Of a DNA stretch of 64,000 nt, positions 36,150 to 50,300 are shown one piece after another. The position numbers and the translations under genes were made by a program. Location: contig NZ_CP029256.1 in NCBI RefSeq assembly GCF_003628755.1, positions 1,693,585 to 1,757,584 of the forward strand. The letters are read 5' to 3'. Positions within the stretch are counted from its first letter, which is position 1. Every line of letters begins with the position of its first letter. The notes below the pieces were generated by a model. That model was not told the DNA's origin. It was given only the letters and a program-made list of their open reading frames with translations, and made no database searches. This DNA is from Christensenella minuta. Lineage in GTDB: Bacteria; Bacillota; Clostridia; Christensenellales; Christensenellaceae.

Positions 36150-37913
36150 CTATTCCCGGCGCTGTATGGGGAAAATATACGGAAGCGATATGATAAGCGG
36201 AATAAGGTATAAGAGGGGGATTATATACCGTATGCACATTACGGGAGCCAAAAACAGGCTGCACAGAAAGATAAAAGCGGCGAGCAGCGGCACTAACGCT
36301 TTGTACTGCCGCCGTTTAAATAGAAAGGCCGCAACTAACACCATAATCCAGAACGGCACAGCAGGACTTACCAACGTGGAAAGAATGGGAACCCCGGAAA
36401 AAAATGATTGCCCGACATCGTCCAGATACTCTGTATAGGCCGGAAACATGCTGTTGCGTTCTATGGGCAGGTCGTCTATCGTATAAAAATCCATCATAAC
36501 AGCCCATTGATGCATCAGGGCCGGTGAAGGATAAAGATAGCCCATGCTGCCATATAAGAAAGAATCTACATACATTCCGGGAGTTTTTTGCCCCACCTCC
36601 GCCCATATGCTGAAGAAGCCTTCCGGGTCGCGGGCATACGCGTCTTGATTAAACTTATCTTTTACAGGATCAGATATTTCAGCTATATAGGAATCCAACG
36701 CTTCCTGCGGAATGTATTCCAGAATAGCCGCCCTTTCCTCCTCTGTTATTTTTTCAGGAGGTGCGTAGTTAATGGCACGCGCCAACTGCTGTATGGGAAC
36801 ACTCAATACTTCCTGCGGCGGGCTTGGTATAACTCCGGCCGCAGTGGAGACTGGCCCTGTGACCACTAGAGACAAGACTATACCCACGACTATGGCGATG
36901 GCCTGTTTTACCAGGTGTCTGCGGTTAATCACCAACATGACAGGCACGAATAAAAGAAGTACATATAGGCCCTGTTTGCGGAGTAGGCACACCAGCAGCG
37001 TTACTATAATAAAAGCGAATATGCGGGCCTTCTTCTCAAAAAAAGTTTCCGGATCCAAAAGCATATCGGTTATCATCAATATCGCCAGCAGAAAAAAGGC
37101 CCCAAATAGAACGTCTTTTGCAGTTGTGAAAGCAAAGTATTGGACGAACGGATTGAGCGCCAAAAACAATATAGCCAGCAGTACCACCAGAACAGGCACC
37201 TTTTTGCAAAGCAAAAAAGCGCCCATATAGGAAAGGCACGCGGCGACTATAAGCGCCTGTATAACGCAATACAGCGTTAACCCAAGCTGATAATCGCCGG
37301 ATATGAGTTTTCCCAATTCAAACAAGGAGGTCATAAAAAGCGTATGCGCCACAGGATGGTGCGCGTTCAGCCTGCCATCGGTAAATATCTGTGCCGCCTG
37401 TATGGGCCCGTCATAGGAAAAATGTCCCGGATATGTAGCAAGGAATGCAGGCAGCCAGCAAATAGCCAATACGGCAAAAAAGGTTAAAAAGGCCCGCCAT
37501 TTCGTTCCAAATAGGCGATTGTATATTCCGACTGGAGGGGAAACTTTTTTTATGGCGCCATTCAGTTTAGGGGCATGTTTGAATAGCAGAAGGAAGAGCG
37601 CCGTATAAATTATAGTCAACGCTGCCAAGTTCAGCAGGAAGTATCTATCCGTCAATGCAAGTGAACCAAATTGTATAAAATTAGCCCCTGCGCTTGTACA
37701 GGCGGCCAAAACAAAACCAGCTATAAGGCTTATCACCGTGTCACGTCTGTAAAGAGAATGAAAGGCGAAATAAAACAACACATAAAACAATACAAAAAAA
37801 AGGACAGAGAATACATTGTCGGCAGGCACAAGCGGCTGCCCTCCATTTAAATATCCTCTAGAAAGCGCGACCGTACAGCACAAGCTTAAAAGAGCGTTAA
37901 CGATAAAACGCAT
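36150..37913 (-). CDS. Polytopic membrane protein (DUF6020-like)
   Basis: A 587-residue protein with about 13 hydrophobic helices and one long outer loop (about residues 375-500). The stretch WLPAFLATYPGHFSYDGPIQ followed by NAHHPVAHTLF is the signature of the DUF6020 family, which is found near cell-surface glycan genes and is probably a GT-C-fold glycosyltransferase that uses a polyprenol-linked sugar. The ATG at 37913 follows GAGGGA. It has its own consensus promoter. It stands upstream of the GT2 gene on the same strand, separated by about 160 bases. No direct evidence for the donor or acceptor. Confidence 0.8.
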   Translation of the reverse strand: MRFIVNALLSLCCTVALSRGYLNGGQPLVPADNVFSVLFFVLFYVLFYFAFHSLYRRDTVISLIAGFVLAACTSAGANFIQFGSLALTDRYFLLNLAALTIIYTALFLLLFKHAPKLNGAIKKVSPPVGIYNRLFGTKWRAFLTFFAVLAICWLPAFLATYPGHFSYDGPIQAAQIFTDGRLNAHHPVAHTLFMTSLFELGKLISGDYQLGLTLYCVIQALIVAACLSYMGAFLLCKKVPVLVVLLAILFLALNPFVQYFAFTTAKDVLFGAFFLLAILMITDMLLDPETFFEKKARIFAFIIVTLLVCLLRKQGLYVLLLFVPVMLVINRRHLVKQAIAIVVGIVLSLVVTGPVSTAAGVIPSPPQEVLSVPIQQLARAINYAPPEKITEEERAAILEYIPQEALDSYIAEISDPVKDKFNQDAYARDPEGFFSIWAEVGQKTPGMYVDSFLYGSMGYLYPSPALMHQWAVMMDFYTIDDLPIERNSMFPAYTEYLDDVGQSFFSGVPILSTLVSPAVPFWIMVLVAAFLFKRRQYKALVPLLAAFIFLCSLFLAPVMCIRYIIPLLYLIPLIISLPYIFPIQRRE

Positions 37914-37942
37914 AGCTTCCCTCAATTAAATAGTATTAAAAT

Positions 37943-37971
37943 ATTATAGCAATTTCTGAATTTCCAGTCAA
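37943..37971 (-). promoter_or_regulatory. Promoter of the DUF6020-like gene
   Basis: Minus strand TTGACT (37971-37966), 17 bases, TATAAT (37948-37943), the -10 being preceded by TGC. Confidence 0.8.
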
Positions 37972-38111
37972 GGAAATACATCTTTGGTAACTTGTTTAAT
38001 GATATGTTACACATTGGAGGCACAATCATGGAAATTTCATTTTTCAGTAAAGTAAAAAGCCCTTAAGCACTAAGCAAAAGGACCCTCTACATAGGATATT
38101 GAAAAAATGGA

Positions 38112-38229
<118 letters not shown>

Positions 38230-38338
38230 ATTTTATAAACTTTTTAAAGAGGTGCCCAGCACACTCAAAACTGAATAGTAAATCATGAAAGAGAAAGTCT
38301 TAAGTCATTTGTGTTAGACTGCTGTTTCAACTTTCGTT

Positions 38339-41258
<2,920 letters not shown>

Positions 41259-41477
41259 TTTTCGTCTACTTTTCTTTTTCCCTAAGACTTTCGCAAAATT
41301 ATATCTTACCCTTTTTTCATCTTTGCAGATTAGTTTTTAGATATCTTTTCGCTCTACTCTTTCGTTTCTACTATTCAGTTTTCAATGTGCTTTGAGGCTA
41401 TGCCTCAATCCCCTCATGCGCTCGCCATGCTCACACATGGTGCTTTCTGTCTTTCCTATGCTGCCGCTTTGGGGCTC

Positions 41478-41681
41478 CCTTTCTTAGTTTTCAGGGATCG
41501 CGCCCCGCAACCTTTCGGTTGCTTTGGTGGGCTCAAGTGGACTCGAACCACCGGCGAGATAACTTATGCGCTCACTCTCGTTCGCGCAACCGCTTCCGGC
41601 CGTCACCTTTCTTAGTTTTCAGGGATCGCGCCCCGCAACCTTTCGGTTGCTTTGGTGGGCTCAAGTGGACTCGAACCACCG
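41478..41681. repeat. 76-bp direct repeat in the 23S-tRNA spacer
   Basis: Bases 41478-41553 recur, as far as I can read them identically, at 41606-41681, an offset of 128 bases. Each copy contains the T-arm and 3' acceptor strand of tRNA-Ile plus about 50 bases of the spacer that follows it. The 52 bases between the copies are unrelated to the tRNA. It may have arisen by unequal exchange between rRNA operons. Confidence 0.85.
41525..41553 (-). pseudogene. 3' fragment of tRNA-Ile
   Basis: Within the first copy of the repeat the minus strand reads GGTGGTTCGAGTCCACTTG and then AGCCCACCA: the T-arm, acceptor strand, discriminator and CCA of the tRNA-Ile downstream gene. The D-arm and anticodon arm are missing, so no tRNA is made from it. 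Confidence 0.85.
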
Positions 41682-41729
41682 ACCTCACGCTTATCAGGCG
41701 TGTGCTCTAACCTGCTGAGCTATGAGCCC
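41653..41729 (-). tRNA. tRNA-Ile (GAT)
   Basis: A 77-base cloverleaf on the minus strand starting GGGCTCATAGCTCAGC, anticodon loop CTGATAA (anticodon GAT), T-loop GGTTCGAGTCC and a genome-encoded CCA. Acceptor GGGCTCA pairs with TGAGCCC. It stands between tRNA-Ala and 23S, the normal place in rRNA operons. Confidence 0.96.
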
Positions 41730-41771
41730 ATTTTCAGTTAGCTGCTCCGGTGTCTCCCGCTTTCCCCCACT

Positions 41772-41847
41772 TGGTGGAGATGAGCGGAATCGAACCGCTG
41801 ACCCCCTGCTTGCAAGGCAGGTGCTCTCCCAGCTGAGCTACACCCCC
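41772..41847 (-). tRNA. tRNA-Ala (TGC)
   Basis: A 76-base cloverleaf on the minus strand starting GGGGGTGTAGCTCAGC, anticodon loop CTTGCAA (anticodon TGC), T-loop GGTTCGATTCC and encoded CCA. It lies between 16S and tRNA-Ile. Confidence 0.97.
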
Positions 41848-41976
41848 ATTTTAAATCACATACATCTCTGTATGTGCTCTAAAAGGCTTACTATGCAGTT
41901 TGCTGTTTCAAATCATACAGTACCGAAAAGAAAATACCTTACTCGCGCTTTCCTAAATCTTCTCTTTTCTACACCC

Positions 41977-43515
<1,539 letters not shown>

Positions 43516-43642
43516 AATCTTAACGCCCTCTCGGACGTTTTTAACTAACATATTGATCTAGGCTCCGCTTTCAAGCATTTCCTTTTCGTTCTTGGTACTG
43601 TATTGATTTTTCAAGGTTCGCCGCGTTTTTTGCGGCTTATTT

Positions 43643-43671
43643 ATAATACCAAACTCCCTTCCCTCTGTCAA
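43643..43671 (-). promoter_or_regulatory. rRNA operon promoter
   Basis: Minus strand TTGACA (43671-43666), 17 bases, TATTAT (43648-43643), preceded by an A/T-rich stretch that may be an UP element. It lies about 130 bases before 16S. Confidence 0.9.
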
Positions 43672-43743
43672 CATCTTTTTTCAGAATTTTTTTGTTTTTT
43701 TTAGAGACCGTGTGTTTATCATATGGATGCGGTATTTATACGC

Positions 43744-43771
43744 AAAAAAGGCCCCGGCAAAAGCCGGGGCC
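43744..43771 (-). terminator. Terminator after the lipoprotein gene
   Basis: GGCCCCGGC-TTTT-GCCGGGGCC on the minus strand followed by TTTTTTGCG, 22 bases after the stop at 43794. Confidence 0.93.
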
Positions 43772-43793
43772 TTTCCCGTGGAAGCAGAGTGTT

Positions 43794-44492
43794 CTATCCT
43801 GTCGTAAAACTTTTTACGATCTTTGTTACGATTTCCTTCATCGTATCCATCTCCCCGCCGTGGGACGAAACCGTAAACGTATAATTATATTCTTCCGCCA
43901 GAAAAAACACCTGTACCGAATTCAGCGTGGAACTCCCTTCCTTCATCTTCATTTCAATGAGCGCGTTGTCGTAGGGAAAGCCCTGCACTGTCTCCGTTCC
44001 CACGATCTCGTTCCCCTGCTCCTCCAGCGCTTTTTTGTAAACCGGAAGGGCCTGCTCGAGGGTAACGTCTTGCCCGCTGAGGTTCAGCCGCGTGACGTTC
44101 AGGGCATATTCCTGTCCCGGAAGCAGGAAAGATTTTACCGTTTCTTCATCGCCGATGAGCTCCGTCCCCTGCGGATAGCGGAACGAATATCCGTCTCCTT
44201 CGTAACTCCCGCCGTAGGTAAAAGACGCGGCAGGTATGGGCGTGGCGGACGGATCCGGCAATTCGGAAGCCTCCGTGCTGTACTCCCCGGTCACCGTTGT
44301 GCTTTCAGCATCCGCATTCTCACGCTCCTGTGAGCCCTCCGCCTCAGGTGCGCGAGGAGCCGAAGCCCCTTTCCCCTCCTGCACGGTGGAGACCGATGCG
44401 GAGGCAACCGGTTTCTCCGCTTCCGCCGCACAGCCGCAAAACACAAACGCCAGAAGGACAGCGTACATGATACAGCATTGTTTTACTTTCAT
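43794..44492 (-). CDS. Lipoprotein of unknown function
   Basis: A 232-residue lipoprotein. The signal peptide ends in a lipobox FCGC (Cys21). A Ser/Glu/Thr-rich spacer of about 65 residues follows, then a globular domain from about residue 90: YEGDGYSFRYPQGTELIGDEETVKSFLLPG ... ALEEQGNEIVGTETVQGFPYDNALIEMKM ... VQVFFLAEEYNYTFTVSSHGGE. The last part looks like the PsbP/DcrB-like fold found in small lipoproteins of Bacillota that report on protein fitness at the membrane. I do not recognise a specific family. It stands alone, with a terminator on its 3' side. Confidence 0.75.
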   Translation of the reverse strand: MKVKQCCIMYAVLLAFVFCGCAAEAEKPVASASVSTVQEGKGASAPRAPEAEGSQERENADAESTTVTGEYSTEASELPDPSATPIPAASFTYGGSYEGDGYSFRYPQGTELIGDEETVKSFLLPGQEYALNVTRLNLSGQDVTLEQALPVYKKALEEQGNEIVGTETVQGFPYDNALIEMKMKEGSSTLNSVQVFFLAEEYNYTFTVSSHGGEMDTMKEIVTKIVKSFTTG

Positions 44493-44642
44493 AAAATTGT
44501 TCCCTCAATATATATTCGACATTTCTGTCCGGCAAAATGATGAGTATTTGTATCCGTCATATGTATTGTTTATCATACCGTTCCAAAAGATATGTGTCAA
44601 GCCGGGGCTCTGCCCCGCCTTCGCGCCCCTCCCGCACACAGC

Positions 44643-44678
44643 AAAAAACCGGCCACACTTGGATGGCCGGCCTTTTTT
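44643..44678. terminator. Bidirectional terminator
   Basis: CCGGCCA (44649-44655) pairs with TGGCCGG (44664-44670); six A precede and six T follow, so it can stop transcripts from either side. It ends the rubredoxin transcript on the minus strand. Confidence 0.9.
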
Positions 44679-44711
44679 GTTTTCCGTTACGTCCTGAATA
44701 CAGCCTGCGGC

Positions 44712-44870
44712 TTATTCCTTTTCAAAAGCGGATTTGTCCGCACCGCAAAGGGGACATACCCAATCAGCCGGGACATCTTCCCACTTCGTGCCCGGAGCAA
44801 CGCCATTATCCGGATCGCCTGCTTCCGGATCATAAACATAACCGCAAACTGTGCATACATACTTTTCCAT
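44712..44870 (-). CDS. Rubredoxin
   Basis: A 52-residue electron carrier with one Fe(Cys)4 site: [18 protein letters not shown] and [14 protein letters not shown], with the typical [15 protein letters not shown] in between. Rubredoxins pass electrons to oxygen- and peroxide-reducing enzymes in anaerobes. The ribosome site is GGAG eight bases before the ATG. A DUF1858 protein gene lies 48 bases upstream and may be co-transcribed. No rubrerythrin or flavoprotein partner is in the window. Confidence 0.97.
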   Translation of the reverse strand: MEKYVCTVCGYVYDPEAGDPDNGVAPGTKWEDVPADWVCPLCGADKSAFEKE

Positions 44871-44918
44871 TCGCCTAACTCCTTTAGATTTTGTAATGTA
44901 AAACGGTGTCGCCGTCTT

Positions 44919-45125
44919 TTATTTTGCTGCCAGATACTCGTTGAGTTTTACTTCAAGCGCATCCGCATCGATACCATGTACCGCGCATGCCTGCTCAAGA
45001 TTTTCAAAGTGCGCCGCCGCGCAGCCGAGGCAGCCCATGCCGGCTTCCATAAAAATCGGCGCAAGTCCTTCGTCGATCTGCAGGATGTCCATGATGTTCA
45101 TGTCCTTCGTAACTTTTTGTGCCAT
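44919..45125 (-). CDS. DUF1858 protein (disulfide/Fe-S related)
   Basis: A 68-residue DUF1858 protein: VTKDMNIMDILQIDEGLAPIFMEAGMGCLGCAAAHFENLEQAC. The CLGC motif is the family's redox or metal site. Members occur free or fused to hybrid-cluster proteins and sulfur oxidoreductases in anaerobes. GAGGTAAGAG precedes the chosen ATG. Its position before rubredoxin suggests a small redox unit. Biochemical role is not settled. Confidence 0.9.
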   Translation of the reverse strand: MAQKVTKDMNIMDILQIDEGLAPIFMEAGMGCLGCAAAHFENLEQACAVHGIDADALEVKLNEYLAAK

Positions 45126-45234
45126 TTCTCTTACCTCTTTTCCCTCAATCATTTATCCATAATAGATGATAAATATCGTCTACAATGTGATTCATTTCAT
45201 TGATACCCATTGAAATAACCGGGTAAACTATTTT

Positions 45235-45939
45235 TTATGCCCCAAACGTAACAATCAGTTCCGGCGATCCGTTCTCCTTATAATATTGTATGAAATCCTG
45301 CGTACCCGTAATTCCGTCCGGCAGCATCACGCCGCCCCGCCCGATATCTTCCTCGCCGTGCGCGTCGCTGCCGCCGATCACCCAAAGGTTGTGCTTTGCC
45401 GCAAACTCCACCGCAAGCGCATTGCGCGAAAAATGGCGCGGATGGGTATTGACCATTTCAATTCCGTCATAGCAAATAGGCTCAACCGGTTGGAGGCCGT
45501 AGCGGTAAGGATGCGCCTGAAATACAAGAAAGCCGTTTTCGTGCATCTTTTTATAAAATGCCTGATAATCGAGACGGTAAAGATAAGGCTCGTCCTTGAG
45601 GAATTCCCTGGTAACTCCGTAAACCAGGAAATCGTCGCCAAGACCGGTATCTTCCCGGATATTCAGCGCTACCTCCATTGCGGGCAGCACAACCAGTTCC
45701 GTTTCTTCCATCGCCCGCCTTGCCGCTTCATATCCGCTCCAGAAAAAATCGATGCGCTCCGACCATGATTTTCCATGCAGCTCCGGTTTTTCCAGAACGA
45801 TCGGATGATAGTGATCGGTGACGATCATATAGCGGTATCCCGCCTCCGCATACCCCTGTGCCAGATATTGCGCCGGTATGCGCGAGCACGGGCTTACCTC
45901 GCTGGTATGGCAATGCGTTTCCGCCTGATAATATTTCAC
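45235..45939 (-). CDS. PHP-domain phosphoesterase
   Basis: A 234-residue metal-dependent phosphoesterase of the PHP family. The metal-binding set is seen: AETHCHTSEVSPCSR (HxH), MIVTDHYHPI, VVLPAMEVALN, VFQAHPYRYG and VIGGSDAHGEED (DxH). Such proteins hydrolyse histidinol phosphate, nucleotide 3'-phosphates or other small phosphates; the free PHP of this size cannot be assigned a substrate. I chose the GTG at 45939, preceded by AAGGAAAAGG; an ATG ten codons earlier has no ribosome site. It is divergent to lplA. Confidence 0.85.
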   Translation of the reverse strand: MKYYQAETHCHTSEVSPCSRIPAQYLAQGYAEAGYRYMIVTDHYHPIVLEKPELHGKSWSERIDFFWSGYEAARRAMEETELVVLPAMEVALNIREDTGLGDDFLVYGVTREFLKDEPYLYRLDYQAFYKKMHENGFLVFQAHPYRYGLQPVEPICYDGIEMVNTHPRHFSRNALAVEFAAKHNLWVIGGSDAHGEEDIGRGGVMLPDGITGTQDFIQYYKENGSPELIVTFGA

Positions 45940-46001
45940 GTCCTTTTCCTTCCTTCCAATCTCTATCATAGTATAAAGAAGCGGAGCGCGCAACGGAAAA
46001 C

Positions 46002-46030
46002 TTGCACCGCTCACGCTTTTTTTCTATAAT
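46002..46030 (+). promoter_or_regulatory. Promoter of lplA
   Basis: TTGCAC (46002-46007), 17 bases, TATAAT (46025-46030), 26 bases before the start. Confidence 0.75.
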
Positions 46031-46055
46031 GGAAAAAACGCCAAAGGAGAACAGC

Positions 46056-47048
46056 ATGCAGGAGCAACATTATTTTTACGTATCCGACAGCAACAACCCC
46101 CACCACACCCTTGCGGTAGAAGAATACATCCTTACCCATATAAATCCGGGAGAGGTCGTGCTTTATTTGTATACGCACAGGGATTCGGTGATTATCGGCA
46201 AAAACCAGAACGCATGGGGGGAATGCCGGCATGAAAAGCTTGAGCGCGACGGCGGGAAGCTCGCGCGGCGGATTTCAGGCGGCGGCGCCGTCTTTCACGA
46301 TACAGGGAACCTTAACTTTTCCTTCATTGCGGATAAAAGCCGATATGACCTGCACCGCCAGCTAAAGGTCATGCTGGATGCGGCAAAAATGTTTGGGGTC
46401 GACGCGGAATTTTCAGGACGGAACGACATTCTGGCAGAAGGCCGGAAGTTTTCGGGCAACGCTTTCTGCATGCGTAAAAGCAGCGCGTTCCATCATGGGA
46501 CCATATTGATTGATTCCGATATGGGCAAACTGGCCGGATATCTTGCCGTTCCCAAAGATAAGATCGAATCCAAGGGCATCGCGTCTGTGCGTTCCCGGGT
46601 GGTAAACCTTGCGGAGCTGAATCCGGAGATTACCCCCGCAAAAATGACGGAAGCCCTGAGGCAGGCGTTTGCGGAAGAATATGGACAGCCGCAGGATTAT
46701 CCGTTTACGCAAGCGGCATGGGATGAAATTGCCGCTATTGAAAAGCGTAACGCAAGCTGGGAGTGGATTTTTGGGGAATCTCCAAAATTTGACATCACGA
46801 CCAAAACGCGGTTTCCGTGGGGTGGCATAGAGCTGCTCCTATCCACAAAAGACGGAAAAGTGACGGACGCAAAGCTTTACTCCGATGCAATGGATGCGGA
46901 TTTCATTGCGGGGATCGCCCCCGCGCTTTCCGGCTGCATCTTCCGCAGTACGGACCTGGCAAAGCGGCTGCGCACCCTTCCAAAGACGGAAGATCAGCAA
47001 AAAATAGTTGAAGACATCGCGCAATATATCGAACAGCAGGGATATTGA
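46056..47048 (+). CDS. lplA: Lipoate--protein ligase
   Basis: A 330-residue ligase that joins free lipoate to E2 or GcvH proteins by way of lipoyl-AMP. The N-terminal catalytic domain shows VLYLYTHRDSVIIGKNQNAWGEC, the signature RRISGGGAVFHDTGNLNFSF, AEFSGRNDILAEGRKFSGNAF and GTILIDSDMGKL; SKGIASVRSRVVNL follows. The C-terminal part (about 240-330) is the small accessory domain of the bacterial LplA. The ATG at 46056 follows AAAGGAG. It stands alone, and genes for lipoylated proteins are not in this window. Confidence 0.95.
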   Translation: MQEQHYFYVSDSNNPHHTLAVEEYILTHINPGEVVLYLYTHRDSVIIGKNQNAWGECRHEKLERDGGKLARRISGGGAVFHDTGNLNFSFIADKSRYDLHRQLKVMLDAAKMFGVDAEFSGRNDILAEGRKFSGNAFCMRKSSAFHHGTILIDSDMGKLAGYLAVPKDKIESKGIASVRSRVVNLAELNPEITPAKMTEALRQAFAEEYGQPQDYPFTQAAWDEIAAIEKRNASWEWIFGESPKFDITTKTRFPWGGIELLLSTKDGKVTDAKLYSDAMDADFIAGIAPALSGCIFRSTDLAKRLRTLPKTEDQQKIVEDIAQYIEQQGY

Positions 47049-47079
47049 TACAAAAGGCCGTTCCGGGCGGGCCAGGAAT

Positions 47080-47106
47080 AAAAAAGGAGGCGCTCCCTCC
47101 TTTTTT
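47080..47106. terminator. Bidirectional terminator after lplA
   Basis: AAAAAAGGAGG-CGCTC-CCTCCTTTTTT: six A, a 5-base GC stem and six T, so it works on both strands. It lies between lplA and the convergent frameshifted gene. Confidence 0.88.
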
Positions 47107-47285
47107 ATTCTCCGTTATCCGTCTTATCCAGCAGCTCTTTCAGCATACGCTGCGGCTGGTCTGAAAAACGCTTGGTGATAAAATAGCGTTTGCCCGCAAG
47201 GCGTTTTTGAACGCCTGATTCGTTAAGCACGAAAAGCTCCGCGTCCGCCCCGCTCCGCTGCAAAATCCACGATAAACCTCGTCAT
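47105..47285 (-). pseudogene. Small gene downstream of addA with a single-base frameshift
   Basis: Two overlapping frames on the minus strand read as one protein if one G is removed from a GGGG run near 47252: first MTRFIVDFAAERG, preceded by an AAGGA site, then ADAELFVLNESGVQKR through RMLKELLDKTDNGE, closing at 47105. The joined product would be about 60 residues, basic and soluble. The continuity of the two parts across the run and the stop placed right at the terminator argue for a real gene that is broken, or a base-call error in the run. It follows addA by 76 bases and may belong to that operon. Function unknown. Confidence 0.55.
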
Positions 47286-47361
47286 TTCGTTTTTCCTTCG
47301 CTACCCGATTAATTTTCCTAAAAGCGCAGGCCGCTTTTACACGGTGATGTCCCGCACTTTA

Positions 47362-50300
47362 CTACAACTCCATGCACTTTTGCAGCCGCAGGAAATACAG
47401 GTATTTTTCTTTTACAGGGATCCCTGTGATTTCGTGCAGGGCACGCGCGTACAGCTCGAGCTGCACCGCGTATCCCTGCGCCGTTTCATCAACCGTTTTC
47501 TCTGTCACGCGGTCCGTCTTATAATCCACCAGCACCCATGCGTCCTCCAAAAACGCAAGATCGAGTATGCCTTGCACAAGCATTTTTCCAGTTCCCTCGT
47601 AGCCGATGCTGTCCGCTTCTACCTCAAGGTTGAAGGGCTGTTCGCGCAATACCTTGCCCGCCTTCTCGATCCGCGCATAGAGCGGCGTCTCGAGAAAGCC
47701 GCGAATCCAGTCCTGGTGGCTCATTACCGCTTCATATTCCTGCCGGGTGAGCAGCTTTCTCGCCAGCATGTCCCGCGCGGCCTCCTCTATTCCGGCCGCT
47801 GAAAACACGGCGCGTTCCATCATGCTGTGCACAAGCGTGCCCAGGCGTGCTCCGGTGATCTCTTCGTCTTCGTCCGGGAGCACGGGCGTAAGGAAATGCC
47901 GGATGCTTTTCGCCTGCTTCACCGCGCTGACCGATACCTTGGCCGGCACTGCGTCATAGGGTCCCGCGCTCAAAAGCTCCGCCTGGGCTCCAAGGCCGCG
48001 CAGGCGCTCTATCTCCTCGGACACGTCTGGCAGGCCGCGCTCATCTTCTTCCCGCTTCCCGTCTATGGCCTCCACCGGTATCACATCGTCCGCATTGGCC
48101 GCCATGATCCAGTCGAGCATGGATTTCGCGTCTTCATAATTCCCCATATCGCGCATGAGCTGCCACCGCTCCCGCGCGCGCTCCATATCGCCCACGCTGC
48201 CTGCCAGAACCAGCCGTTCCCGCGCGCGCGTCATCGCCACATAGAGAACGCGCAGTTCTTCCGACAGATATTCACGCCGAATTTGCCGTTTGGCAAGCTC
48301 AAGCTCGGCTGTCGGACGGCGCAGCAGTTTTTCTTCGTCGATATATTGCGCCACGAGGCCAAAATCCGCATGGATCAGCATTCTGTTTTTAAAATCCTGT
48401 ACGGTAAGCGTACGCTCAAGGCCCGCCACATAGACGATGGGATATTCGAGCCCCTTAGAGCCATGAATGGTAGTAATATGTACGCAATCCGCGCTCCCCG
48501 TGCGCACCGCCGCCTTGAGGTAAGCTCCGTCCTTCTTTTTGATCTCACGCAGCGCCCGCAGCAGGAGATAGAGACTATTTTCCTGCCGCCCAAGCTCCGC
48601 CGCCATCGCGAGAAATTGTGAAAACACCGCCTGCTTCATCTCCCCGCCCGGAGTACACGCGAGATAGGTTTCAAAATCGAGCTCTTGCGCCATCCGGGCA
48701 AGGAACTCCGGAATGGAAAGCGAGACCGCACATGTACGCAGGAAGCCGAGCCGTGCATAAAGGAAGCGCAATTTTCCCGCGAGCGGATCGTCCCGCTGCG
48801 CATAGCGTTCCGCACTCCTGTAGAACGGCTCCTTTGCCGGGCCGTCCGCAACGCGTATCTGCGCAAAGTCCTGTTCGTCCATACCTCCGATGAACGAACG
48901 CATCACGGAAAGCAGCGGCACGTCCTGCTGCGGGTTATCCACCAGCCGCAGCACGTTGACAAAAAGCTCGATTTCCTTTAAGTCCTTTGCCTGCTCAACG
49001 TCTACGGCGCACGGGATCCCACGCTTGTCAAGCTCAGACTTCAAATGGTAAATAAGCTCTCCGCGCGAACGGAAGAGCACCGCGATATCGCCGCATGACA
49101 CCGGCCGCGGCTGTCCTGTCTTCTTATCCGCTACCGTGCCGGAAAGCTCCCGCTCGATTTCCGCAGCGATCATTTCCGCCTGCACGGCATGCTTGCCGCG
49201 GTCCTTGCCATCCTCCACTTTTTCCCCGCACAAAAGGATACGTGCACCGCCGCCGTCCGCGCTCCCGCACAAGCGTTCGCCGTCGTCATAACACACCTCC
49301 CCGAGGCGCTCGCACATCACGCGCTCCATGATCCCGTTCACCGCGTCAATCACGCCTTTTTTGCTGCGAAAGTTGTCATTCATCAAAATGAGCTCGCCGC
49401 CTTCGGCTTCCCTGCGGAATTCGCGCGCCTTTTCGCGGAAAATAAAAGGGTCCGCCAACCGGAATTTATAGATGCTCTGCTTGATATCCCCCACCATGAA
49501 CAGGCTTCCCTCGCAAGAGACCGCACGGACAATTTCCTCCTGCACAGGATTGGTGTCCTGATATTCGTCCACAAAAATATATTGATAAGTAGCCGCATAC
49601 AGCGCGCGCACGTCTTCGTCCTGCAGGGCCCTGAGCGCAAAATGCTCCATATCGGAATAGTCGAGCACATTCGCGTCCGTCTTGTTCCCCGCATAGCGTT
49701 CATGGAAAGCGCGCACCAGCCGGATCATGGCGCGCACGTCTTGCTGGGTGTGGGAAAGCTCTTCCTGCACCCGTTCGGCAAAGGGCTCCGCAGCAGCAAG
49801 CAACGCTTCCTTCAGCAGCTTGCGCGCTTCGCCATACATTTTCTGGATGCGCGCCTTGCAGCTTTCGTGCAGGCCCTTGACCACATTGGGTATTTTCGCG
49901 CCGCCATATCGCGCGAAAAAAGCCTGCGCGCCTTCCGTGCGCACACATTGCCGCATTTCCTTCAGCAGGGCGATACAGATCATATCCTGCGCAAATTGTT
50001 TTTCCTCCACGCTACCGGAGACCGCCGCCGCGGCGGCGATCCAGGCCTCCGCACGCGAAAGGCCCTCCGCAATACTTTCGTCGTGCTGTCTTCCCAGCCA
50101 GGCAATATAGTCCGGATTATTTTTTTCTTCCGACCACCGCGCCCATCCGAACGGATCGGGCTTGCTCATAAGGTAATCATAAATGCGGAACAAATAATCC
50201 GCCAGCGTCCGGTCGTCGCCGCGCCGGGTATACCGCTTCAGAAGCTGCAGGAATCCCGCGTCCTCCGCCTCATACAAGTCATCGAACAGTTCGCGTGCCG

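Noticed and set aside
41519-41606. A third tRNA gene between 23S and tRNA-Ile
   Set aside because: Only the T-arm and acceptor 3' strand are present; the rest does not fold into a cloverleaf.
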